Shown here: positions 43,362-51,904 of the stretch, piece by piece | How positions within the stretch are numbered: the first letter of the stretch is position 1 | Layout of the letters: every line of letters begins with the position of its first letter | Source: Pontibacter flavimaris | GTDB taxonomy: Bacteria; Bacteroidota; Bacteroidia; Cytophagales; Hymenobacteraceae | Length of the DNA: 64,000 nt | Assembly (NCBI RefSeq): GCF_001907195.1 | Contig: NZ_LVWA01000004.1 | Span: 558,001-622,000 of the forward strand | Direction: 5' to 3' | Position numbers and translations under genes: made by a program | The notes under the pieces: generated by a model | Told to the model about the DNA's origin: nothing | Databases searched by the model: none | Seen by the model: the letters and a program-made list of their open reading frames with translations, nothing else

Positions 43362-43383
43362 GCCGTAGCCGGTGAAACGAGGG

Positions 43384-43791
43384 CTAGAAGTACTCCTGCA
43401 CAATCTCGCGCACGTCGCCCTCGGCCAGGGGCTTGGAGTAGTGTTTGCGCACGTCCGGGAAAGCTTTCAGTTTCTCCAGGTCGTAGAAGCTGGCGGAGGA
43501 GGTGAGCATGAGCAGGACGGTATCGCCTTTCTGCTCCGGTGTGAATTTCTGGTACTCCTCCAGGAACTCGAACCCATCCATCACCGACATCTTGATATCC
43601 ACAAAAATGAGGTCAGGGCGAGGGTAGCCCTCTACACCGGCGAAGGCGTGCTCGAGGTAATCTAGTCCTTCTTCGCCGTTCATCACCACCCTGATATCGG
43701 GCGCAGCCTCCAGGCGGGCGAGCAGGCGGTGGTTCAGGTAATTGGTGGTTTCGTCATCGTCGATCAGAAGAATTGTGTTCAGCTCTTTCAT
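43384..43791 (-). CDS. Single-domain CheY-like response regulator
   Basis: A 135-residue receiver domain with no output domain. Acidic pocket Asp-Asp-Asp in LLIDDDETT near 10-14, phospho-acceptor Asp in LIFVDIKMSVMDGFEF near 60, Thr in LMLTSSAS and Lys in HYSKPLAEGDV near 118 are all present, so it should be phosphorylated. Upstream on the same strand, 357 bases away, is a PAS-repeat protein that lacks a kinase domain, so the cognate kinase must lie elsewhere. The insert between strands and the C-terminal EIVQEYF are typical of Bacteroidota relatives. Confidence 0.93.
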   Translation of the reverse strand: MKELNTILLIDDDETTNYLNHRLLARLEAAPDIRVVMNGEEGLDYLEHAFAGVEGYPRPDLIFVDIKMSVMDGFEFLEEYQKFTPEQKGDTVLLMLTSSASFYDLEKLKAFPDVRKHYSKPLAEGDVREIVQEYF

Positions 43792-44148
43792 AGTGGCTAC
43801 TTATGGTGTGTAGGTATTATATTTAAAAGTATACTTCTGAGGTTTCGCCTGCCCCCGTGCTGTACGGCAAAGGCAAAAAACAGCAGCAGCATATCCCAGG
43901 CAAAGGGCTTAAAACTATAACGCCGGCTACAGCAGTTTATTTAGAACCAGTACGTGCCTGTGCACAGGTAGGGTTAGTAAAGTATAGGGTGTTGAAGATA
44001 GCTTATATTCCTGCGATGGCAAAATATTGAACCCTGGATATACTACAAGTGGTAACAGCCAGCAGGGGGGTATATGTTTAAACTTTATGCCGGCAAGGTG
44101 GCACATGGCGCACGGCGGTTGCCGTAGCGGTTCTTTGATCTTTCCCCG
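43792..44148. other. Intergenic region, no gene seen
   Basis: A 357-base gap between the PAS protein stop and the response-regulator start. It contains AAAAGTATACTTCT near 43827 and no convincing frame or terminator. It should hold the regulator's promoter but I see no clear consensus. Confidence 0.35.
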
Positions 44149-45765
44149 TCAGTCAGGCACGCCGGAACTAGCAGCCTTTTGCTTGCACTCCACCAACGCT
44201 GTTACTTCTACAGCAGACAGCAGCACACCCTCTATGTGCCGGTTGGGGTCGAGGAGGGGTTGGAACTGTATGTTAAAGTAGGCATTTTTCTGTGGCCCGC
44301 TGTAGCTGGGGGTAATGGGAACCAGAACCTCCTTGAAACTGACCGGTTCCTGCTGCTGGTATACTTTGTCGAACACCTCGGTAAAATGGATAGGCTGAGT
44401 TTCCGGCCAGATCTCGCTTGCAGGCTTGCCCAGGTAGTGCCTGTTGCCATACATGGAGTAAATGCCCGGGGTTACGTAACGGCAGGTATGGGTGGGCCCC
44501 ATGAGCAGGCAAAGGTGCGCAGGCAGCAGGTTCAGGATATTGGCAAATTGCTGCTCCTTTAGCTGCACCTGGGTCAGGGCCTCACGCTGGTCTTCGATAT
44601 CGGTCATGGTGCCGATCCAGAACTTTACCTTGCCCTCTTCGTCGTACATCGGTACGCTCCTGTCCAGAAACAAGCGGTATTGCCCGTCTACATGGTTCCG
44701 GATACGGTATTCCTGCTCAAACGCATGCCCGTACCTGGTCGCCTCGTTCCAGGCGGTAAGTACGTGTGCCGAGTCCTCGGGGTGAACGGCATTGATCCAG
44801 CCGTCTACCTGCCCTTTCGAAATTCCGGTATACTCGTACCAGTTGTCGTTAAAGTAGGTGATCCGCCCTTTGGCGTCGGCCATAAAAGACATGTAGGGCT
44901 GCTTTTCAAGCAGGTGCCAGAAGCGTTCGTTGGTTTCCTTCAGGGTCTTTTCCGACTGTTTGCTCTCGGTCAGGTCTATCATGGCGCCGACTTGCCGGAC
45001 GGGTTTGTTGTTGTCGTTGTAGACAAAGTATCCCTGGTCCAGCACATAGGCGTAGGTGCCGTTTGCCTTCCGGAAACGGTACTCGCAGGACCAGTACTTA
45101 TGCCCGGCCTCGGCGGCCTGTCGCAGGCTCTCCAGTGCGGCGGCGGCATCGTCTGGGTGCACCCTGCTCAACCAGCCTGTGTTTCCCGTGTTTGGCTGGC
45201 CCATCTCCTCAGGCGAGTAGCCAAAGGCCTCCTGTAAATTGACGCCCCAACTCATCCTGTTGTTCTCTATGTCATAGTCCCAGGTAACGGCATGCAGGGT
45301 GTTGGTCAGCAGCGACAGGCGCTCCCTGTTTTGCTCGTTTAGCTGCTCCTGCAGTACCAGGGCCGTCACGTCGCGGGCTTCCTGCAGGATGTATACCAAG
45401 TTACCGGCCGGATCAAGGATGGGAGTGTGGGATGTGCGCCAATACCTGCGCTCAAAGCCGCCCTGTTCGAGCGGCACATCATACCTTACGATGGGCATCA
45501 TGTGCGGCTTCTTGTTGGCCAGGACAAAACGCAGAGACGCCATCACGTTCTGTTTGCCGTGCTCGTCTGTTTTTTCCGGGTTGTTGGCGAACGTATCTAA
45601 GATATGTTTTCCACAAATGTCCTCTAACTTAAAGTGGGATGCGTCGGCATACAGCCTGGTGGCGTCCAGCACCCTTAGCTCCGGGGACAGGAGCAGGTAT
45701 AGGCCAGGCAAAGCCCTGAAGACAAGGGCGAAGTCCGGAGAGGTTTTATTGTCGGTTAATTGCAT
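44149..45765 (-). CDS. PAS-repeat sensor protein without kinase domain
   Basis: A 538-residue cytoplasmic protein made of four PAS domains (about residues 10-130, 150-275, 285-405 and 415-525). The second and third carry PAC-type endings (QVGAMIDLTESKQSE, WIGTMTDIEDQREAL) with coiled connectors after them; they are typical PAS_3 folds (W-x-N/D-x-HPDD and HPED motifs). No histidine-kinase, GGDEF or other output domain follows: the protein ends at KAASSGVPD. It may act by binding partners or be a truncated histidine kinase; the stop is followed by gap DNA with no kinase remnant. A response regulator lies downstream. Confidence 0.88.
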   Translation of the reverse strand: MQLTDNKTSPDFALVFRALPGLYLLLSPELRVLDATRLYADASHFKLEDICGKHILDTFANNPEKTDEHGKQNVMASLRFVLANKKPHMMPIVRYDVPLEQGGFERRYWRTSHTPILDPAGNLVYILQEARDVTALVLQEQLNEQNRERLSLLTNTLHAVTWDYDIENNRMSWGVNLQEAFGYSPEEMGQPNTGNTGWLSRVHPDDAAAALESLRQAAEAGHKYWSCEYRFRKANGTYAYVLDQGYFVYNDNNKPVRQVGAMIDLTESKQSEKTLKETNERFWHLLEKQPYMSFMADAKGRITYFNDNWYEYTGISKGQVDGWINAVHPEDSAHVLTAWNEATRYGHAFEQEYRIRNHVDGQYRLFLDRSVPMYDEEGKVKFWIGTMTDIEDQREALTQVQLKEQQFANILNLLPAHLCLLMGPTHTCRYVTPGIYSMYGNRHYLGKPASEIWPETQPIHFTEVFDKVYQQQEPVSFKEVLVPITPSYSGPQKNAYFNIQFQPLLDPNRHIEGVLLSAVEVTALVECKQKAASSGVPD

Positions 45766-45805
45766 GGCGCAATCGGCTTTAGGAGTTCGTGCCTAATCAT
45801 TAAAT

Positions 45806-45836
45806 CAAAAATAGTATACGGGGTAGTGCTATAAAA
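45806..45836 (-). promoter_or_regulatory. Probable promoter of PAS-sensor gene
   Basis: On the minus strand a T-rich -33 region (TTTT, 45836-45833) and TATTTTTG (45813-45806), a TANNTTTG match, lie 19 bases apart, 40 bases before the ATG. The -33 box overlaps the T-run of the mfd terminator. Confidence 0.45.
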
Positions 45837-45890
45837 AACTGCCTGTTCCTGGTGCTCTTTTCATAAAAAAAGCGCCAGGAACAGGCAGTT
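45837..45890 (-). terminator. Terminator of mfd
   Basis: Perfect 16-bp stem AACTGCCTGTTCCTGG / CCAGGAACAGGCAGTT with a long A/T-rich loop, then TTTTTTATAG on the minus strand, 21 bases past the mfd stop. Confidence 0.85.
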
Positions 45891-45910
45891 GCAGGAGAGA
45901 ATCAGGTAGT

Positions 45911-48900
45911 TCAGGGTTTGGCCGAAGCCAGCTCTCTCACCCCTAGGCCCTCAAATACTTCCTTCGCATCCTCTATACTTTGGATATCCTCCACGATCAC
46001 GATCAGCTTGTTTTTGGCCTCCTTCAGGCGCGAGCGGCGCGGGTGCTGCTGCACATACTTGAGGATGTTGCCAAAGGTATCGGACTGGAAGTACTTGTCG
46101 TTGTTCTCGCTGGGCAGGTAGCCCTTCATCACCTCTTTCTTGATGGTGAGCTTCTCGAAGCCCAGTTGCTGCGCCTGCCACCTTAACTTCACGATCTCCA
46201 CGAGCTGCTGCACCTGCGCCGGCAAGGGCCCGAACCTGTCCACTATACTTGCGCGCAGTTTTTCAAGCTCATCCAGGTCTTTGGTGCTGTCTAATTTGCT
46301 GTAGAGGTTCAGGCGCTCCGAGATGTTGCTCACGTAACTATCCGGAATCAGCACTTCCATATCCGTTTCGATGTTGCACTCCAGCACCGGGTCTAAAAAC
46401 TCGGCCAGGTTATCGCCCAGGAACAACTCCCGGAATTCGGTTTCCTTCAGTTCCTTCACGGCATCGTCGAGTATCTGGTGGTACATGTCGAAGCCAAGGT
46501 CGGTGATAAAGCCGCTTTGCTCGCCGCCCAGCAGGTTGCCCGCCCCACGGATATCCATGTCGCGCATGGCAATTTTAAAGCCTTCGCCTAGGTCGGAGAA
46601 CTCTTCCAATGTGCTCAGGCGCTTGCGCGCATCGCTTGGCAGACCCGCCACAGGCGGCGTAAGCAGGTAGCAGTAGGCTTTTTTGTTCGAGCGGCCCACG
46701 CGGCCACGCATCTGGTGCAGGTCCGACAACCCGAACATGTGTGCCCGGTTGATGATGATGGTGTTGGCGTTCTCGATGTCCAGGCCCGACTCGATGATGT
46801 TGGTGCTTACCAGTACATCATACTCGCCGTTCACGAACTTCATCATGCGCTTTTCCAGCTTTTCCGGCTCCATCTGGCCGTGCGCGAAGGTTACCCTGGC
46901 GTCCGGCACCTGGCGCAGAATCATGTCGGCCATTTCCTCGATGTCTTTGATGCGGTTGTGGACAAAAAAGACCTGGCCACCACGCTTCATCTCGTTTACC
47001 ACGGCATCCCGGATCAGCACCTCGTCGAACACGTGCAGCTCCGTTTTTACCGGCTGGCGGTTGGGTGGCGGCGTGGCAATCACGCTCAGGTCGCGGGCAC
47101 CCATCAGCGAGAAGTGCAGCGTGCGCGGAATCGGCGTGGCCGTCAGCGTCAGGGTATCCACGTTCACGCGCATCTCCTTCAGCTTATCCTTCGTCTTCAC
47201 GCCAAATTTCTGCTCCTCGTCTATCACCAGCAGGCCCAGGTCCTTGAACTTCACGTCCTTGCTCACGATGCGGTGCGTGCCAATGAGGATATCCACTTTG
47301 CCCTCTGCCACGCGCTTCAGGGTTTCCTTGGTATCCTTGGTGGTTTTAAAGCGGTTGATGTAGTCTACGGTAACCGGGAACTGCTCCAGCCTGTCGCGGA
47401 AAGTGCGGAAGTGCTGCATGGCCAGGATGGTGGTGGGCACCAGAATGGCGACCTGCTTGCCATCGCAGGCGGCTTTAAAAGCGGCACGTATGGCTACCTC
47501 GGTTTTGCCGAAGCCCACGTCGCCGCACACCAGGCGGTCCATCGGGTGCGGTTGCTCCATGTCGGCTTTCACATCCTCCGTAGACTTTGCCTGGTCCGGG
47601 GTATCCTCGTAAATAAACGACGATTCCAGCTCGGCCTGCAGAAAGCCATCTTTGGAGTACGCATACCCTGGTGCGGCTTTGCGCTTGGCGTAAAGGCTGA
47701 TGAGCTCGGCTGCGATATCCTTTACCTTGCTCTTCACCTTCTTCTTCTTGTTCTCCCACTCCGGAGAGCCCAGCTTGCTCATACTTGGCGGGCCACCCTC
47801 TTTGCCGCTATACTTTGATATTTTGTGCAGCGAGTGAATGCTGACGTAGAGCAGGTCGTCGTCGCGGTACACCAGCCGGATGGCTTCCTGCAGGCGGCCG
47901 CCCACTTCCACTTTCTCGAGCCCGGCAAAGCGGCCGATGCCGTAATCCACGTGGGTGATGTAGTCGCCGGGCTGCAGCGAGCGCAGCTCCTTCAGCGTCA
48001 TGGCCTTTTGCTTGGAGTGCCCTTCCTTGGCCTTGTGCTGGTAGAAGCGGTCGAACAGCTGGTGGTCGGTGTAGCAGGTTACCTTTAGCACCTGGTCGAT
48101 GAAGCCTTCCCGCAGCGAAACGCCCAGGTGCTGGAAACGCACGTCGTGGTCCAGCTCATCGAAGATCAGGGTGAGGCGGTTGATCTGGCGCGGCGAGTCG
48201 GTAGCGATGATGTTCACAAAACCGTTGCCCTGGTGCTCGTGCAAATCTTTTACCAGCCGCTTAAAATCTTTGTTAAACGAGGGCTGCGGCTTGGCCTGTA
48301 GCTGTATCACCTCGGCAGATTTAAAGTGGAAACGCTTGCCGATCTCCACCACATTGAAGTTATCGAGCAGCTTCTTGAACTGCTTTGGCGTCTGGAAAAG
48401 CTGCTCCGGGTCTGAGACGATCTGTGTGCCGCCGCTACCAGCCATCATCTTCTCAAAACTATGCGAGGCCTTGTCGAAATACTCCTCGATCACGTCCAGC
48501 GTCTGGCGCACATCCTTGAACCAGAGGTTCGTATTTTTAGGAAGGAAGTCCAGGAATGCCTCGCGTGTCTCCTGCAGCAGCTTGGTCTGCACGTTAGGGA
48601 TAATAGAGATGGATTTCTTTGTTTCTACCGACAGCTGCGTGTCCGGGTCGAAGGTTCTTATACTTTCGATCTCATCACCGAAGAGCTCGATGCGGTAGGG
48701 CAGGTCATTGGCGTACGAGAATACATCCACAATGCCGCCGCGCACGGCATACTGGCCCGCCTCGTATACAAAGTCGGTGCGCTCGAAGCCATACTCGGCC
48801 AGCATCTCGCTCAGGAAAGCCGTATCCAGTTTCTCTCCCACCTTTGCGCCCAGCGTGTTCTCCACCAGCGATTTCTTGTTGATCACCTTCTCCGTGAGCG

Positions 48901-49288
48901 CCTCGGGGTACGTCACGATCAGCTCGCCTTTGTCGGTTTTGCTGTTGAGGCGGTTCAGCACCTCGGCCCGCATGAGGATGTTGGCATTCTCGGTATCGTC
49001 GAAGCTGTAGGGGCGTTTGTAGGAGGTCGGGAACAGCAGAACCTCCTTCTCTTCGCCAAGCAGGTTTTTGAGGTCGGTATAAAAATAGGCAGCCTCCTCC
49101 TTGTCGTGCATCACAAACAGCTGGTGCTGCGGATGTAACGTATAAACTGCCGAAGCCATCACGGCATCGAGGCTGCCGGCCATACCCTTTAGCTGCAGGC
49201 GGTAAGGCTCTTTGGCTTTTAAACGCTCGGCAATGGTTTGCACGACGCTGTCGAGGCGGTACAGTTCTAAAAAATCAGATATTTTCAT
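45911..49288 (-). CDS. mfd: Transcription-repair coupling factor
   Basis: A 1125-residue ATP-dependent translocase that removes RNA polymerase stalled at DNA damage and recruits UvrA. Order: UvrB-like N-terminal domains (about 1-350, with LLFPTSYKRPYSFDD), the RNA-polymerase-interacting domain with GDYITHVDYGIGRFAGLEK near 435, translocase domain 1 with Walker A GDVGFGKTEVAIRAAF near 590 and DEEQ box VIDEEQKFGV, translocase domain 2 with RMMKFVNGEYDVLVSTNIIESGLD and HQMRGRVGRSN, and a C-terminal TRCF domain. Length is normal. The gene contains at least six AAGTAT/ATACTT words, about six times or more what its base composition predicts. Confidence 0.97.
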   Translation of the reverse strand: MKISDFLELYRLDSVVQTIAERLKAKEPYRLQLKGMAGSLDAVMASAVYTLHPQHQLFVMHDKEEAAYFYTDLKNLLGEEKEVLLFPTSYKRPYSFDDTENANILMRAEVLNRLNSKTDKGELIVTYPEALTEKVINKKSLVENTLGAKVGEKLDTAFLSEMLAEYGFERTDFVYEAGQYAVRGGIVDVFSYANDLPYRIELFGDEIESIRTFDPDTQLSVETKKSISIIPNVQTKLLQETREAFLDFLPKNTNLWFKDVRQTLDVIEEYFDKASHSFEKMMAGSGGTQIVSDPEQLFQTPKQFKKLLDNFNVVEIGKRFHFKSAEVIQLQAKPQPSFNKDFKRLVKDLHEHQGNGFVNIIATDSPRQINRLTLIFDELDHDVRFQHLGVSLREGFIDQVLKVTCYTDHQLFDRFYQHKAKEGHSKQKAMTLKELRSLQPGDYITHVDYGIGRFAGLEKVEVGGRLQEAIRLVYRDDDLLYVSIHSLHKISKYSGKEGGPPSMSKLGSPEWENKKKKVKSKVKDIAAELISLYAKRKAAPGYAYSKDGFLQAELESSFIYEDTPDQAKSTEDVKADMEQPHPMDRLVCGDVGFGKTEVAIRAAFKAACDGKQVAILVPTTILAMQHFRTFRDRLEQFPVTVDYINRFKTTKDTKETLKRVAEGKVDILIGTHRIVSKDVKFKDLGLLVIDEEQKFGVKTKDKLKEMRVNVDTLTLTATPIPRTLHFSLMGARDLSVIATPPPNRQPVKTELHVFDEVLIRDAVVNEMKRGGQVFFVHNRIKDIEEMADMILRQVPDARVTFAHGQMEPEKLEKRMMKFVNGEYDVLVSTNIIESGLDIENANTIIINRAHMFGLSDLHQMRGRVGRSNKKAYCYLLTPPVAGLPSDARKRLSTLEEFSDLGEGFKIAMRDMDIRGAGNLLGGEQSGFITDLGFDMYHQILDDAVKELKETEFRELFLGDNLAEFLDPVLECNIETDMEVLIPDSYVSNISERLNLYSKLDSTKDLDELEKLRASIVDRFGPLPAQVQQLVEIVKLRWQAQQLGFEKLTIKKEVMKGYLPSENNDKYFQSDTFGNILKYVQQHPRRSRLKEAKNKLIVIVEDIQSIEDAKEVFEGLGVRELASAKP

Positions 49289-49361
49289 TCAGTTCTATCA
49301 CAAAACAGCAAAGGCAGAACACAGGACTTTTGCCAAGTCGCGTTCTGCTGAGTCTTCTGTA

Positions 49362-49369
49362 CAAAGATA
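49362..49369 (-). promoter_or_regulatory. -7 promoter element for mfd
   Basis: TATCTTTG on the minus strand fully matches TANNTTTG, 74 bases before the mfd ATG. The -33 region is T-rich (TGTTTTC) but not at consensus spacing. Confidence 0.4.
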
Positions 49370-49476
49370 CAGTTTTTAGAAAACAGTACGGAGGAGGAGA
49401 AGGTTGCGGGGGAGGGGGAGGTTATTTACTTTTTTTCGACGCGAGATAAGATAGAAAAATAATATCTTTCGGTGCT

Positions 49477-49962
49477 ATGGAAACACCCTTGCTCAGATAC
49501 AGGTTAACAGAGCCTTTGGGCCTCGGAACAAAGGTATGCGCTACGGTTATTATGATCGGAGGCATTGCCTTGGCCATCACTCAGCCTGTAGGGGGGCTAA
49601 TCTTGATCGTAGCCGGTATCTTTCCGTTTTTATACTTTAAGTGTCTTGAAATTGACCTGTATAATGGGACGTACAGAGTTGGGGTGCATGTGTTGGGGTA
49701 TACCATAGGGCAGCAAGAGCCTTTCCCGGGCATCAAGTGCATCTTCCTGAAAAAGAACAGAACGATTCACCAAGCTACGGTGCGCTCTTGGTCACAGACT
49801 GTCTCTACTTCGTTTGATGGCTACCTCTGGCTGGAGGATGGCACTAAAATACTTCTATCACAGGACGGTAAAAAAGAAGTGGCTTTACTTAAACTGCAGC
49901 CTTTTGCGGATGAACTGCGGACAAGTATCAAAGATCTGACAGCTCCGCTTTCTCAGGCGTAG
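49477..49962 (+). CDS. Hypothetical two-segment membrane protein
   Basis: A 161-residue protein of no family I recognise. Residues about 20-38 and 42-60 form a membrane hairpin (VIMIGGIALAITQPVGGLILIVAGIFPFLYF), and the rest is a soluble beta-rich part with GYTIGQQEPFPGIKCIFLKK and WLEDGTKILLSQDGKKEVALLKL, which recalls a PH-like membrane-associated domain. The start ATG at 49477 has upstream TATCTTTC and a T-rich -33 region (about 49430-49465) that could be a promoter. Its base use is more A+T-rich than the neighbours. Divergent from mfd. Confidence 0.65.
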   Translation: METPLLRYRLTEPLGLGTKVCATVIMIGGIALAITQPVGGLILIVAGIFPFLYFKCLEIDLYNGTYRVGVHVLGYTIGQQEPFPGIKCIFLKKNRTIHQATVRSWSQTVSTSFDGYLWLEDGTKILLSQDGKKEVALLKLQPFADELRTSIKDLTAPLSQA

Positions 49963-49974
49963 TGCACCCCGTTC

Positions 49975-50082
49975 TTTCGGATTACAAATCCGAAAAAGCA
50001 AGTGAATTCGCAGCACCTGTTCCACGCCGCTCTTCGGGATTTGTAATCCCGAAGTACCTACTATGAGGATTTGTAATCCGAC
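49975..50082. repeat. REP-like palindromes downstream of transposase (three copies)
   Basis: Three related inverted repeats: TTTCGGATTACAAATCCGAAA (49975-49995, 21 bases, centre ACA), CTTCGGGATTTGTAATCCCGAAG (50032-50054), and the shorter GGATTTGTAATCC near 50067-50080. They share the GGATT...AATCC core with the pair on the other side of the transposase gene. Stem changes in the second copy (GGGATT/AATCCC) are compensated. Confidence 0.75.
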
Positions 50083-50084
50083 CT

Positions 50085-50630
50085 TTACTCCAGCAATATA
50101 ACATCCAGCAGCCCGGGTTGGCCAGCATAATTCAGCGCAGAGCTATACAGGTAATGTTCTGGCTCGGCTACAATTTCAGCTACTACAGGGTTTTGATGGA
50201 TGTACTGCAGCTTCTGTTCTATAAACCCGTTTATGTGTAGCTCTTTGGCCTCGTTGCCGTCCTGCCAGAATTTGAAGTTCTTGGTTTTTAAATCATTGGC
50301 TGCGGCGTATGCAAAACGGTTGAGCAGCCAGTCTTTACGGCTTTCGTTTTCTTCCTGTATAGCTTTTAGGACAGCTTTGCTGGAGAACTTTTTAAAATCA
50401 CGAAGTATGTCCGAAAGGTTGTACCCGTCTTGTGCTCCGGCAATTAAGTGAAGGTGATTGCTCATCAGGCACCAAGCATATAGCTCCAGTCCTTTGTGTT
50501 GCTGGCAATATCTCAGAGAATCTATAAGGATGTGCCGGTATGTCGGACGGGTAAATACATCCACCCAATCTACTACAGTTAGTGTGAGGAAGTATAAATA
50601 ACCTGAATGTATTCTGTTCTTCAGTCCCAT
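50085..50630 (-). CDS. REP-associated tyrosine transposase (RAYT)
   Basis: A 181-residue IS200-like Y1 transposase. The HUH metal site is NHLHLI near residue 60, and the catalytic Tyr is in LQYIHQNPV near 145, both diagnostic for TnpA-REP. The N-terminus MGLKNRIHSGYLYFLTLTVVDW fits the family, so the ATG at 50630 is chosen over the frame open to 50720. These enzymes cut and mobilise REP palindromes and are usually kept as single domesticated genes. Here the gene sits between three palindromes on the left and two on the right with the same GGATT-AATCC core. Confidence 0.92.
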   Translation of the reverse strand: MGLKNRIHSGYLYFLTLTVVDWVDVFTRPTYRHILIDSLRYCQQHKGLELYAWCLMSNHLHLIAGAQDGYNLSDILRDFKKFSSKAVLKAIQEENESRKDWLLNRFAYAAANDLKTKNFKFWQDGNEAKELHINGFIEQKLQYIHQNPVVAEIVAEPEHYLYSSALNYAGQPGLLDVILLE

Positions 50631-50655
50631 GCACGCTTGTACGGCTGTTCGCGGC

Positions 50656-50704
50656 GGATTATAAATCCTTATAGTAGAAAACTTTCGGATTGCAAATCCG
50701 AAAG
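50656..50704. repeat. REP-like palindromes upstream of transposase (two copies)
   Basis: GGATTATAAATCC at 50656-50668 and CTTTCGGATTGCAAATCCGAAAG at 50682-50704 (23 bases, perfect arms). The second copy matches the leftmost copy of the other group apart from its centre. Confidence 0.75.
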
Positions 50705-50754
50705 AGCGGCTGTAGAACAATCCGTAGACGTATTTTATCAGAAAGTATAAATAT

Positions 50755-51825
50755 CTACTTCAACAGCACCCTAATCATCTGCGGATCATCTCGCAAAGTG
50801 CGAAGGTTTTGTTTTAGCTGCTCCAACTCCTGGTTCAGGTCTTCTTTGGCCGATTTGAATTTCTGGTCCATTTGTTTGGGGCTGCCACCGAAGCGGGTGT
50901 AAAAGCCGGCGTTCGGGCCAGTTACGAAATCATGGAGCTCTGTTTTTAGCTCGTCTAACTGGTCGGTCAGAATTTGCACATAGTACTCAAGTTGTTCATC
51001 CCCCAGCTTGTCCAGTGGCTGGCCTTGTTCCTGCATAAACTCCATCTGCAGGCGCAGCAGCTCGAAAAAGTCGTCGTGGTGGTAGGCCTGGGTGACACGC
51101 TTCATGGCTTCTTCCTTCCAGGCGCGTTTGGTCTCGTCCCGTTCTTTGTCGGGGTGCAGTTGCTTGGCCAGCTCGGTGTACACGCGGCGACTGGCTTTGC
51201 TGATGTTGCTGAGCTCGGCCTTCGCCTGGGCTTCCTTGGCTAGTTGTGCCTTGGTTTTGCGGCTTTTCTGGCGGTTCTGTTTTTCGCGCTCCCGGCGCTC
51301 CATCTCTTTGTCTAACTCAGCCTGTATGCGCTCATAATCGTCCAGGTCCTCCAACTCATCTTCTGCCTCGGGCTCTTCTTCTACCATACTTTCATCCAGG
51401 TCTTCCTCGCCTTCATCAGTATGAGCCGTTTTCTCCCGGTAGGTAAACTCAGCGTACCTGTCGTGCAGCTCCACCATATCCCGGCGTTCATAGTTGGCAA
51501 TTAAATCGAAGGTGATGTTCTCGATCAGGGCGGCCAGTTTTTCCTTCTCCCGGTAACTGAAGAGCGGGAGCGCGTAAGCCTCGTCCAGCAGGTAGGCCAG
51601 TTCCACGCGTTTTTCCAGCTGCTGCTCTATAATGGGCCGCAGCTCCTTTTCGATGCGCTTTTGGGCCAGGTTCATACTTTTATGCCTGGCAGCCAACTCC
51701 TTTTTCAGTTGTTCGATCTGCTCCGTTTTCCGGTTAAACTCCTGCTGCAGCTTGCTCAGTTTTCGTTTATCCGGAGAAGTAATCTGGGGCGTAAGTTGGC
51801 GGACAGGTTTATTAGTTTGGGGCAT
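50755..51825 (-). CDS. J-domain coiled-coil protein
   Basis: A 356-residue cytoplasmic protein. The first 160 residues are Lys/Glu-rich helices likely to form coiled coils, then an acidic stretch (GEEDLDESMVEEEPEAEDELEDLDD), a basic segment, and a J-domain-like region near residues 215-265 with the HPD motif in YTELAKQLHPDKE. The HPD loop stimulates Hsp70 ATPase. The last 70 residues form another coiled coil. This is not a classical DnaJ (no Gly/Phe region, no zinc fingers), and the J-domain is central rather than at the end. Function beyond Hsp70 co-chaperone is unknown. Confidence 0.8.
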   Translation of the reverse strand: MPQTNKPVRQLTPQITSPDKRKLSKLQQEFNRKTEQIEQLKKELAARHKSMNLAQKRIEKELRPIIEQQLEKRVELAYLLDEAYALPLFSYREKEKLAALIENITFDLIANYERRDMVELHDRYAEFTYREKTAHTDEGEEDLDESMVEEEPEAEDELEDLDDYERIQAELDKEMERREREKQNRQKSRKTKAQLAKEAQAKAELSNISKASRRVYTELAKQLHPDKERDETKRAWKEEAMKRVTQAYHHDDFFELLRLQMEFMQEQGQPLDKLGDEQLEYYVQILTDQLDELKTELHDFVTGPNAGFYTRFGGSPKQMDQKFKSAKEDLNQELEQLKQNLRTLRDDPQMIRVLLK

Positions 51826-51904
51826 AAGGGTACGCGCAAAAGTAAATTAGGGGTAGAAGCAAAGCGCTGAAGCTGGCAATTTACCAAATTCAGCGCCATA
51901 CTTT

